Assembly: GCA_003612485.1 (NCBI GenBank)
Contig: RAZA01000005.1
Span: 1 to 64,000 of the forward strand
Direction of reading: 5' to 3'
From: a bacterium D16-50
Lineage (GTDB): Bacteria; Bacillota; Clostridia; Lachnospirales; Lachnospiraceae
Length of the DNA stretch: 64,000 nt
Under the pieces are notes generated by a model. The model was given only the letters and a program-made list of their open reading frames with translations, was not told where the DNA came from and did not search any database. Shown in pieces: positions 8,121-17,040 of the stretch (the stretch's first letter is position 1; the number at the start of each line of letters is the position of its first letter). The translations under genes were made by a program, and so were the position numbers.

Positions 8121-8183
8121 ATGGCGGGTGCAAAGAAGATATATCCACGTACAGGAGATACACAAGGAGAATGGCATGATTAA
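8121..8183 (+). CDS. micro-ORF, 20 codons, ahead of exporter genes
   Basis: The ATG at 8121 lies seven bases after a very strong AGGAGGG site and encodes a 20-residue polar peptide that begins MAGAKKIYPRTGD. Its stop overlaps the start of the exporter gene at 8176 by eight bases, so it could couple translation to the exporter. It might be a leader peptide, a small export substrate or the remnant of a longer gene. I recognise no family and there is no typical bacteriocin leader (no GG motif). Confidence 0.35.
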   Translation: MAGAKKIYPRTGDTQGEWHD

Positions 8184-9949
8184 AACTACGATAAAAGTCA
8201 TTGGAGGGATAGCCCGCGGCGCAAAAAAGCACACGATCTGTTATCTGGCAGGAATGCTCCTGCTTGCGTTATTTCCGGTCTGCTCTGTTTTGCTGATAAA
8301 AAATCTGGTCAATCATGTAATGGATTTGGCCCAAGGGGGGGCAGCCTTACATCAAATTTCTTTGGGGGGTTGGCTTGTTGTCTGTGGTGGAATTACTGAC
8401 GCAGATAACAAAGTATTCTAATTTATATATGGAGCAGAGACTAAAAGCAGAGCTGTATTGCGGATTTTCCGATAAGCTTTTAGAAAAGTATGTGTCTGTG
8501 GAATTCTCTTGTTTTGAAGAGGAACACTCAAGGAATATCATCCATCATGTGGGAAGCGCTCCTCAGGAATCCCTGCTGGAATATTTTATGACGTTTTTTT
8601 CACTTGTTGCGGATTTCATAGAGATATTTGGCTATGTAATTGTATTTTTCAGTCTTTCGCCTTTGTTTGGCTTGTTGGGAACCGGATGTCTTGGAATATT
8701 GCTTTGCCTGAATTTCAAACGTGTTGAGATGATGGCAAAGCTTTATGACGAACAGACAGATGATGAAAGGAAAATGCTATATCTGGACAAATTGCTATGT
8801 ACGAAGTCAGCCCTGCTGGATTTGAAGCTAAATGATGCCATAGACTTTGTACACCATAAGCGGGAAGCTCTTTCACAAGTAATATGGAAGGAGAGATTGC
8901 TGAGGACACTGCAATCACAGTTTGTATATGCGTCTGGGTATATGAGTATGGTTCTGTGGATAGGGCTTGTTGTTATCTATGTGATATATGAGATAACACA
9001 TGGTAAATTATCTTACGGCGTCGTGGTTGCCCTGATCAGTGCCGTACAGTCAATTTACGGATGTTCAGAGTGTCTGGCGAATGATTTTGCGTCAGTTTTA
9101 AAATCAGGGGTCAATATTCGGTATCTCGAAAAGTTTATGGAGCTTCCTGAAGTGAAGAAAGTGGAGAAAGCAGGAAACGGCGAGGCAATGGATAGACAAG
9201 GGTGTCTGCAGTTTCATAATGTCTCCTTTCGGTATCCGGATGATCCAAAAGAGGTGCTGAAGGATGTTTCCTTTTCCATAGAACCGTTTCAGAAAGTTGC
9301 GCTGGTAGGGGAAAATGGTTCGGGAAAGACGACAATTGTGAAACTGATATGCGGGCTGTATCAGCCTGCTCAGGGAAGGATCACACTGAATGATATAGAT
9401 ATTTGCGAGCTGCCTGCGCAATATTCGGCAAAAATCTATGGCGCGGCATTTCAGGATTTTTCCAGATATCAGTTTTCTGTCAGGCATAATGTGGCGCTCA
9501 GCTCTGTGGAGAGAATGGAGAATGACAGTGAAGTATTTCAGGCCATGGAGCAGGCGCAGGCTTCTGATTTACAGAAAATCATTGATAAGCCTTTTGGTAT
9601 GATAGAGGAGGATGGAATCAACCTCTCCGGAGGCCAATGGCAGAAACTCGCTCTGGCAAGAGCGTATTTTAAAAAGGGGCAGTTGCTGATACTGGACGAA
9701 CCGACTGCATCCATGGATCCGAGGGCAGAAAGTGAGTTATATGCCTCCTTTTTAAAAATGATGAGGAGCCACACTTGTATTGTGGTATCCCATCGCCTTG
9801 CAATTGCGAAGCAATGCGATCAGATCATCGTATTGGATAAGGGACAAATCGTGCAGAAGGGTTCCCATGATGAGCTGATTTCGGAAAGAGGATTATATCA
9901 GGAAATGTTTCATGCACAGAGTCAATGGTATCATGAAAAGGATGGATAG
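8176..9949 (+). pseudogene. ABC half-exporter, broken by a one-base frameshift
   Basis: The ATG at 8176 has AAGGAGA five bases upstream. The first ~60 codons give a membrane segment (GMLLLALFPVCSVLLIKNLV), then the frame shifts near two poly-G tracts, G7 at 8335-8341 and G6 at 8364-8369; the original frame stops at 8421. The other frame continues to 9949 with the rest of the membrane domain and an intact nucleotide-binding domain: Walker A GENGSGKTT, signature LSGGQWQKLALARA, Walker B LLILDEPTASMDP and a SHR switch. Removing one G gives a 590-residue protein, the size of its neighbour at 9952. It may be a true lesion, a sequencing error or a phase-variable tract. Confidence 0.85.
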
Positions 9950-9951
9950 AA

Positions 9952-11751
9952 TTGGAAGATAATAGAAAGCAAGAGAGAAAAGTAAAGGTTAAGACATTGA
10001 TGAAAGTGTATCATTTTTTCTGGAAATACAGACGCATTGATTCCATCATAGCGCCATTATATTATATATTGGAAAACTTTTCGCCGGCTGTTTCTACCCT
10101 GATCTTAGCCGGTTTTTTTCAGGAAGTGTATTGGGTGCTGGGTGAAGAGATGCGCAGCTATTCCAGGCTGGTTACATATGGCGCTGGGTTTATCGTTTAC
10201 CTTATTGTGAAACAATTCTTACAGTTAATTGCCAGCATATCGACAAACGCGGGAATTTTCGAGAAAACCTTATATATCTTAAATGAAATGCTTTCTGAAA
10301 AAGCTTCAAAACTGCCCTTGATAACGTATGAGAATGCAGAAATAATGAACAAAAAGGAAAAGGCTGAGGAGTGTGTCCATAATGATAGGATTCCAAGTAT
10401 ATTTATGCTGTCAGTTGTTCTGGCTACTTCGGTTCTCGGCACGGGAACGCTCATTATTACGCTTGGATCCTACCATGGATTTCTGGCGGTGATCGCCATA
10501 GTGAGCGTGGCCCAGTTCTATGCGGCGACATATTTTCAGGAAAAGAAAAAGTATCAGATCAGTCAGGAGCTGACAAAAGAAAAAAGACAGCGGGACTATC
10601 TATGGTCGTTATTCACAGATGAAAAATCCATAAAAGAAATGCGTATCATGGGTTTTGCGGATTATCTGGCAGATCAATGGAAAAAAGCAAGGGATAAAAT
10701 AAACCGGAAATTCTGGAAGGAAGAATCATTTGCTCATAGGAATATGATGTATTGCGAATTTATCAGGATAGCCGGATATATATTGGGAATTTCTTTTTGT
10801 TTCCTGCTGCTGTTAGCCGACCGAATAGAAGCGGGGGTGTTCGGCGCAGTGTTGACTGCGTTTGTGAATGTACAGGCTGTGATAAAAAATCATGTCACGT
10901 CAATCGGACGGATTCCCGTATTTTTGGAATATGCCAAAGACTATTTTGATTTTATAGAACTTCCTGAGGAGCAGGAAGGCACTGTAAATATAGGAGAAAA
11001 GATTCAAAAAATCTCTTTAGAGAAGGTCTTTTTTCGCTATCCAAATGCAGAGGACTTCACATTACACGATATAGATCTGGAGATTCATGAGGGGGAGACG
11101 ATTGCTGTTGTGGGTGAAAACGGCAGCGGCAAGACGACTTTGACAAAAGTGCTGCTGGGTATATATGGAGCCATAGGAGGGACTGTAGCTATAAATGATA
11201 TCCCTATAAATAGCATCGATAAAAAAGATTTGTATAAAAAGATCGCATATCTGTCTCAGGATTATATGATATACAAAATGTCGTTGACGGAAAATGTTGT
11301 GTTGGCGGATTTGCCTGAAAATGCTGCAGAAGATATAAAAAGAATCGTGAGTAAAATGGGGTTGGATGATATTGCCGGTTCATGTGGGGATATCAGCCAG
11401 ATATATTTTGGCAAGGAATTTGGCGGGATAGAATTGTCCGGAGGGCAGGCGCAGCGTCTTGCAGTTGCACGTGCGATTTATAAAGCAGGTAATCTCGTCA
11501 TTTTGGACGAACCAACCTCAGCCATAGATCCGATTCAGGAAGCGGAAATATTGTCTCAAATAATGAATATGGTCAAAGGAAGAACAGCAATTCTTATTTC
11601 ACATCGAATGAGTATATGTACAAAAGTTGACAAAATTATTGTTATGAAAGAAGGCGCCATCTTAGAAATAGGGACGCATGAGGAATTGATTAAGAAGAAT
11701 GGTGAATATATGCGTTTATTTAAAGCGCAAAGCTGCTGGTATGAATCATGA
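9952..11751 (+). CDS. ABC half-exporter (fused membrane and ATPase domains)
   Basis: This 599-residue protein has about six membrane helices in residues 25-310 followed by an ATPase domain: Walker A GENGSGKTT, Q-loop YLSQDY, signature LSGGQAQRLAVARA, Walker B LVILDEPTSAIDP and the SHR switch. It starts with TTG two bases after the stop of the preceding exporter gene, behind AAAGGAT, so the two are an operon and probably form a heterodimeric exporter. There is no peptidase domain. Base composition is more AT-rich than the surrounding genes. A 14-bp palindrome (11751-11764) overlaps the stop codon. Confidence 0.9.
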   Translation: MEDNRKQERKVKVKTLMKVYHFFWKYRRIDSIIAPLYYILENFSPAVSTLILAGFFQEVYWVLGEEMRSYSRLVTYGAGFIVYLIVKQFLQLIASISTNAGIFEKTLYILNEMLSEKASKLPLITYENAEIMNKKEKAEECVHNDRIPSIFMLSVVLATSVLGTGTLIITLGSYHGFLAVIAIVSVAQFYAATYFQEKKKYQISQELTKEKRQRDYLWSLFTDEKSIKEMRIMGFADYLADQWKKARDKINRKFWKEESFAHRNMMYCEFIRIAGYILGISFCFLLLLADRIEAGVFGAVLTAFVNVQAVIKNHVTSIGRIPVFLEYAKDYFDFIELPEEQEGTVNIGEKIQKISLEKVFFRYPNAEDFTLHDIDLEIHEGETIAVVGENGSGKTTLTKVLLGIYGAIGGTVAINDIPINSIDKKDLYKKIAYLSQDYMIYKMSLTENVVLADLPENAAEDIKRIVSKMGLDDIAGSCGDISQIYFGKEFGGIELSGGQAQRLAVARAIYKAGNLVILDEPTSAIDPIQEAEILSQIMNMVKGRTAILISHRMSICTKVDKIIVMKEGAILEIGTHEELIKKNGEYMRLFKAQSCWYES

Positions 11752-11873
11752 TCCGGATCCGGATAAAGCAGGCATTGCATGAAAAGAGGGCATCAGCATG
11801 CTGACAGCTGGCAGCAGTTGCCGCCGTACATGGCCTCGGTGGGGACGGGGCACAGAGTATTCTTAAAAATATC

Positions 11874-12635
11874 TTATAAAAACAACTCATTCCCTTTTCG
11901 GCCGCTGCAGGCTTTCTTCAGCTTCATGCCAGCCGCGGCAAGGAGGGCAGGGTTGACGCTGCGCGCTTTCCGGGGACACACTGCAATGCAGCCCATGCAG
12001 GAGATGCACTTTACGGTATCCGTTTCCCATGGCTCTTGGGCAGGGATGGCGCCCACGGGACACTTTTGCGCGCAGAGACCGCAGTGGACGCAAGCCTTCC
12101 CTGCATGGGGCTTCATGGGCACACCGCCGTATTCCCGGTAGGGACGGTTCCCGGGAAGAGCGGGGGTGTTCCGGCTTATGGGGGAATCAATTTTAGCGCG
12201 GACGGACGCGGCAAAGAAAGCAAGCTCTTTTGCGTCTTCCGCGTCCGGGCGTCCGGAGGCATACCGGCGCATGATGGAGTGCTCGGCCACGGCAGCCACC
12301 GCCGCTGTACAGCAAAAATCAGAGGCCTCCAGAGTATCCTGCAGCTCGGCAAAAGTGTCATCGTAGGCCCTATTGCCATAGACAACAAGCAGGACGGCCC
12401 TTGCACCGTTGCCCTTCATCTGAGCCAGCCTTGAAACCGCTGGGGCCGGAACCCTCCCGCCGTAGGAGGGAACTGATACGATGCAGATATCTTCTCTGTT
12501 GAAAGAAAGGGAGAAGTCTCTGGCGTGATCGGTCAGGTCGATGTGACTGCTCTGCCCGCAGAAAGCCTCTGTGAATAGGTCGGAAACCCTTTTTGTGCCC
12601 CCGGTGGGGCTGAATACCATATCATAGACGGACAT
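11874..12635 (-). CDS. EFR1-type flavodoxin/ferredoxin protein
   Basis: This 253-residue protein joins an N-terminal flavodoxin-like domain (about residues 1-150, FMN-loop FSPTGGTKRV near residue 8) to a C-terminal 2[4Fe-4S] ferredoxin domain with CVHCGLCAQKCP and CISCMGCIAVCP (about residues 180-225). The EFR1 family is common in anaerobes and is thought to carry electrons, but partners are rarely known. The start at 12635 has AAAGGAGA upstream; the frame stays open much further upstream but that part is antisense to the neighbouring glycosyltransferase. It lies 86 bases downstream of that gene on the same strand. Confidence 0.9.
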   Translation of the reverse strand: MSVYDMVFSPTGGTKRVSDLFTEAFCGQSSHIDLTDHARDFSLSFNREDICIVSVPSYGGRVPAPAVSRLAQMKGNGARAVLLVVYGNRAYDDTFAELQDTLEASDFCCTAAVAAVAEHSIMRRYASGRPDAEDAKELAFFAASVRAKIDSPISRNTPALPGNRPYREYGGVPMKPHAGKACVHCGLCAQKCPVGAIPAQEPWETDTVKCISCMGCIAVCPRKARSVNPALLAAAGMKLKKACSGRKGNELFL

Positions 12636-12721
12636 TTTCCGGTCTCCTTTCGGTTCCCCCAAAAATCTGTTGGGGAATTTTTTAGCTTTAATCATTCCTT
12701 GAACTGCAGAATACTCTATGG

Positions 12722-15700
12722 CTACATGCCCAAAGAGCGGGCGGTGTTGAAGAGTATGTGTATATAGGCAGGGGATGCATTTGCCTTTGCCGTCAGCACC
12801 CAGGTCTTGAACCAACGCAGGTATTTCGATACATAGTAGGTCTCCACCGGCTGTCCGGACAGTACGGGATAGAAGAGGAGGAAAAGGCCAAAGGCTAACG
12901 CGCCGTAGAGCGCAGCGGTGGCATAGAAGGCGGCCTTCTCCCCTTTTACGGCTCTGCTTTTTCCGGGGCATGCGGCAAGGCGTCTGTCCCATTGCCCCAG
13001 ACCGTATGTGATCATGAGAACCACGAAGGGCACGCTGGGGAAATAGTGATAGATGAAGGTGATTCTGGAGACAAAGAACCAGGGCAGGTACTGAGCCAAG
13101 TATCCCACTACAAGGAAGGCGGCGGTTCTGTCCTTTTTCCTTGCCCATAGGTATGCCATGAAGAGGGCCGCAGGGATACCGGTCCACCATACCGCAGGGT
13201 TTCCGAAGGAGCTGATGCCCTCCCGGAGGCCGCCCAGCAGCGTCGTAGTGACTATGTGGGAATGGAACCAGATGGGCCGTTTAAGGACGGGCCATTCATA
13301 CCAGACGGAGGAGAAATCGTGGGTGGACTCCAACGTGCTGTGATAGCCGAACATGGTATTCTGGTTCTGGATCATCCGATCCACAAGCCCTCTGTCTGAG
13401 TAGTCCCGGAAAGGAATGTAGGACAGCAGATAGATCAGGGCAGGAACTAGGACGAAGAATATCAGGCAGAAATAAATGGTCTTTCTGGTGTATGGCAGGA
13501 AGCACTTCAGGATGTTTTTGTGGGAGATACCGTCAGTGGTTCCCTTGGGTTTTCTCTTTGCGTAGACATATTCCATGTATCTTCTGTAGAGCACGTAGAA
13601 GAAGATCATAGCAAGGCCGATTCCAGCGTAGACTCCGGTCCATTTGGAGGCAATTCCCAGACCCATGCACACCCCGCAGGCACCCAGCGGAAGCCAGGTT
13701 TTTTTCAGTGGAGTGTCATAGAAGCTGAGGGTGCTGTACTGGTACATGAAATAGTACATCAAAATCACAAAGAAAGTGATATAGACGTCTATGGTGGCGA
13801 TACGTGTCTGTGTAAAGTGCATGAAGTCGAAGGCGAAAAGCAGGCAGGCCAGAGAGGACAGCACCGTGCTTTTGCAGATCCTTCTGGCGAAGAGGTATAT
13901 GACGGGAACCATTGCGATGCCGAACAAGGTTCCGATGATACGCCAGCCGAAGGGGTTCATGCCGAACAGTGAGATTCCCAGAGCTATGAATATCTTCCCC
14001 ATGGGCGGATGGGTGTTTTCATAGGACGTGAGGCCGTGGAGGAATTCATAGGCTGTGCGTCCATGATAAATTTCGTCAAAATACATGCTGTTGCGGAAGC
14101 TTCCCGCCTCGGGGTGAACCTGAACGCCAAAGACGGCTGCGCCAGCGGATCCGCCCTGTGAGGATGGGTCTGCCGGAAGGGAACCGTCATTGTCCAAGGA
14201 CAGATCCCCGGAGGAATAGGCAGCAGGCCGGTAGTCTGGAAAAAGCTCATTTTCGTCGAAGAGATTTCCATAGAAATCGTAAGCCATGGGAGTCAGAACA
14301 TTTCCCTCATCGTCCAGAAAAACCCATTCCAGAATGGAGGCCTGATTGTCCTTCAGGGTGAAGCGAAGCTGGGAGCTGGTGCCGTCCAGAGTGATCTGCT
14401 GCCAAGTAAATACATTTTTCAGAGTGATCTCACCCATAGGTGTCCACTGCTCCTGAAAGGAGGATCTGCCCTCCAGAGAGAAGTTTCTGTTATGCCAGGG
14501 AGCCATATAGTACCAGAGGACAGAAGGCGCCTTGTCCGGAAAAGAAAGCTCTATGACCTGCTCCTGCACCATGTCGTAGGTGGTGGAAGGCGCCTGTCTG
14601 TCCCCCAGATCGTAGAGCGCAAAGCAGCTGTATAGGGCTGTGATGAGGAACATGCATAGAAAGTCCACCGGCTTAAGGGGGGGATATTTTCGGGTGGCGC
14701 AGGGAGCCTGACCCGCAGCCAGAAGGTCTTTCAGTCTGGAAAAAAGTCTCCCGGAGCCGGTTTGGCTTGACCCGGAAGGGGAATTTTTCTCATGGGAAAA
14801 GGGCAGTGCGGATAAAGTCTCGCACTCCTCTTGTGCTCTGCCGGCAGCCAAACCGTAGACCCCAAAGATAGTGTAATACAACAGTCCCATGCCCAGCAGA
14901 AAGCCTCCTGACACAGCCAGAAGGAAAGGGGCCGTGCGGTCGTAGTTTGAAGGATCGTAAAAGAAGACCACATGGGCTGTATTGAGAAAATGCATCACGG
15001 AAAAAATACCGTAGCACAGATAGATTTGTTTCTTGGGCCTATAGATGTAGGCCAGAAGCAGCAGAAACAATCCGGGATACATGTAACGCTCATGCATACG
15101 CACGGAGAAGGAAAACACGGTGAGTATGAGCACTGCCCCCAGAATGGGATATTTTTCCTTGTCCCTGCGGCGGTATGCCATGAATGCCACCAAGACCACC
15201 GCAGCCACGATGGCGAAAGCGCCGTAGGTCCGGTAGGGAATGCCCAGAAATGTGTTTTCCTGACTGACCCAGTTGAGGCCCAGCAGTCCCCAGAAATTAT
15301 AGGCGTTCACGGCCGCGTAGGGGTAGGAGGCCAGTGTGCTGAAGTATTGATTCCAGACATTTTCCAGACCGAAGGGCATGCAGAGAATGACCATTCCAAG
15401 AATGGCCGCCGTCCCCAGAAAAAGATGATGGAAAAATTTTTTTGCGGTGAAGTCCTTCAGAAACACCCAGTCTATGATGCCTGCAAGCAGAACGGGGGCA
15501 AATACCAGCATCTGGGGCTTGATCAGCACGCCGATGCCGAAGGCTATATATGCGGTGGGAAGCTTTCCCCGGACAAGGCATATGCACATGTACGCCAGAG
15601 CCAGAGTGAACACGGAATCTACCTGACCCCATACGGAAGAATTAAGGAAAACGGCGGGATTGAACAGATACGCCATGCAGAGGAATAAGCCCTGATGCTC

Positions 15701-16123
15701 AGATCCTTTTTTGCAGGCTTCCCGGTAAATCAGCAGGCCGCAGGCCATGTCGCAGGAAATGGCGGGAAGCTTTAACAGGATCAGATGAGGGACGGAATAA
15801 TATTCCAGAGAAAAAAGCTGCCGGATACCGCCCACCAGCCACAGCATATACATATAGCCGGGAGGGTAGTCGGTGAATACGTCGGGAGAATAGAAGCCCC
15901 CCGGACCCAGCTGGAAGACTCTGTCAGCCCATGCGGCAAAGCATGCCGTGTCGGAGCCGAAGCCCTTGGACAATGCCGCCGCTAAAAGCCGCAGGAACAA
16001 TGCCGCCAAAAACAGCAGTGCGAGGCTACGTCTGGGCAGCGCTGCTTTTTTGCCAACTACCATCCAGAAGCAGAAGCCGAACAGCAGGACTCCCAATAAA
16101 GCAAAAAAACCGATGAAAAACAT
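12722..16123 (-). CDS. double GT-C glycosyltransferase (PMT family)
   Basis: This 1,133-residue membrane protein seems to hold two GT-C domains in one chain. The first half (about residues 1-460) has ten or more helices with a first-loop Asp motif (SDTACFAAWADRVF) and a DYPPGYMYMLW segment. A polar linker and a beta-rich extracellular domain follow (about 500-670). The second half is a dolichyl-phosphate-mannose-protein mannosyltransferase (PMT) domain with the catalytic-loop DE in MYFDEIYHG (near residue 683) and ENTHPPMGK. Such enzymes move sugars from polyprenyl-phosphate carriers to extracytoplasmic acceptors. AAGGAGG precedes the chosen ATG; no lipid-carrier synthase is adjacent. Confidence 0.85.
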   Translation of the reverse strand: MFFIGFFALLGVLLFGFCFWMVVGKKAALPRRSLALLFLAALFLRLLAAALSKGFGSDTACFAAWADRVFQLGPGGFYSPDVFTDYPPGYMYMLWLVGGIRQLFSLEYYSVPHLILLKLPAISCDMACGLLIYREACKKGSEHQGLFLCMAYLFNPAVFLNSSVWGQVDSVFTLALAYMCICLVRGKLPTAYIAFGIGVLIKPQMLVFAPVLLAGIIDWVFLKDFTAKKFFHHLFLGTAAILGMVILCMPFGLENVWNQYFSTLASYPYAAVNAYNFWGLLGLNWVSQENTFLGIPYRTYGAFAIVAAVVLVAFMAYRRRDKEKYPILGAVLILTVFSFSVRMHERYMYPGLFLLLLAYIYRPKKQIYLCYGIFSVMHFLNTAHVVFFYDPSNYDRTAPFLLAVSGGFLLGMGLLYYTIFGVYGLAAGRAQEECETLSALPFSHEKNSPSGSSQTGSGRLFSRLKDLLAAGQAPCATRKYPPLKPVDFLCMFLITALYSCFALYDLGDRQAPSTTYDMVQEQVIELSFPDKAPSVLWYYMAPWHNRNFSLEGRSSFQEQWTPMGEITLKNVFTWQQITLDGTSSQLRFTLKDNQASILEWVFLDDEGNVLTPMAYDFYGNLFDENELFPDYRPAAYSSGDLSLDNDGSLPADPSSQGGSAGAAVFGVQVHPEAGSFRNSMYFDEIYHGRTAYEFLHGLTSYENTHPPMGKIFIALGISLFGMNPFGWRIIGTLFGIAMVPVIYLFARRICKSTVLSSLACLLFAFDFMHFTQTRIATIDVYITFFVILMYYFMYQYSTLSFYDTPLKKTWLPLGACGVCMGLGIASKWTGVYAGIGLAMIFFYVLYRRYMEYVYAKRKPKGTTDGISHKNILKCFLPYTRKTIYFCLIFFVLVPALIYLLSYIPFRDYSDRGLVDRMIQNQNTMFGYHSTLESTHDFSSVWYEWPVLKRPIWFHSHIVTTTLLGGLREGISSFGNPAVWWTGIPAALFMAYLWARKKDRTAAFLVVGYLAQYLPWFFVSRITFIYHYFPSVPFVVLMITYGLGQWDRRLAACPGKSRAVKGEKAAFYATAALYGALAFGLFLLFYPVLSGQPVETYYVSKYLRWFKTWVLTAKANASPAYIHILFNTARSLGM

Positions 16124-16195
16124 AGAAGCCTCCTTGGTATTTTTTCTGGCAAGCCAGAGATAATAAGGGCAGAACACAAATAAATCACAATTTTC

Positions 16196-16204
16196 ATTAT
16201 ACCA
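16196..16204 (-). promoter_or_regulatory. extended -10 promoter for the glycosyltransferase
   Basis: On the minus strand TGG-TATAAT reads from 16204 to 16196, 73 bases before the gene start at 16123. No good -35 box is visible, as is usual for extended -10 promoters. Confidence 0.5.
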
Positions 16205-16210
16205 AAAAGC

Positions 16211-16240
16211 TTGATAGAAGAAAAGAGGTTGTGCTATAAT
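16211..16240 (+). promoter_or_regulatory. promoter of LolD/FtsX-type operon
   Basis: TTGATA (16211-16216), 18 bases, TATAAT (16235-16240) with TGC directly upstream, giving an extended -10. It is arranged back to back with the minus-strand promoter at 16196-16204. Confidence 0.65.
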
Positions 16241-16304
16241 TGTGAAGATACGTTTCGGCATTGAGAGGATATTTCAGGAGTTTTAGGCGGGATAGGCGGC
16301 ATAT

Positions 16305-17015
16305 ATGGAAGAGAACAGCTTCGTGAGCTTTAAGAACGTGAAGAAAATATACAAGGCGGGGGAGCTGGAGATCACGGCTCTTCATGATGTGAATTTCGGG
16401 ATCCGGCAGGGGGAGTTTGCCGTGATCGTGGGGGCTTCCGGAGCAGGAAAGACCACAATTCTGAACATATTAGGTGGCATGGACACGCTGACGGAAGGGC
16501 AGGTATTTCTGGACGGCAAGGAGATTTCCGCCTTCAATAAGAGGCAGCTCACGGGATATAGGCGCTATGACGTAGGCTTTGTATTTCAGTTCTACAATCT
16601 GGTGCAGAATCTCACCGCGCTGGAAAATGTGGAGCTGGCGGCCCAGATCTGCAGAGAGCCGTTTCCCGCCGGGCAGGTGCTGGAGCAGGTGGGCCTGAAG
16701 GACAGGGCAGGAAACTTTCCTGCCCAGCTGTCCGGCGGGGAGCAGCAGCGGGTGGCCATCGCCAGAGCGCTGGCCAAGAACCCCAAGCTTCTGCTGTGCG
16801 ACGAGCCTACGGGGGCGCTGGATTACAATACCGGCAAGGCGGTTCTGACGCTCCTGCAGGGAACTTGCCGGAATATGGGAAAAACGGTTATAGTTATAAC
16901 CCACAATCAGGCGCTGACGGCCATGGCGGACCGGGTCATCACGGTAAAGAGCGGCACTGTGGTGAGTGTGGCCAGAAACGTTAGTCCCGTGGACGTGGCT
17001 CAGATAGAGTGGTGA
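16305..17015 (+). CDS. LolD/MacB-type ABC ATPase
   Basis: This 236-residue ATPase has Walker [10 protein letters not shown], a Q-loop in [18 protein letters not shown], signature [14 protein letters not shown], Walker [13 protein letters not shown] and switch ITHN. The NLTALENV segment and the DEPTGALD box are typical of ATPases that drive FtsX-like permeases in mechanotransmission systems (MacB, LolCDE, BceAB-like), which fits the next gene 26 bases on. The upstream ribosome binding site is weak (AGGCGG). Confidence 0.92.
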   Translation: MEENSFVSFKNVKKIYKAGELEITALHDVNFGIRQGEFAVIVGASGAGKTTILNILGGMDTLTEGQVFLDGKEISAFNKRQLTGYRRYDVGFVFQFYNLVQNLTALENVELAAQICREPFPAGQVLEQVGLKDRAGNFPAQLSGGEQQRVAIARALAKNPKLLLCDEPTGALDYNTGKAVLTLLQGTCRNMGKTVIVITHNQALTAMADRVITVKSGTVVSVARNVSPVDVAQIEW

Positions 17016-17040
17016 CGGCTGCTGGCAGGAGAGAGGACGT

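Noticed and set aside
12636..13190. Long N-terminal extension of the EFR1-type gene
   Set aside because: The extension is antisense composition of the glycosyltransferase region and the start at 12635 has AAAGGAGA.
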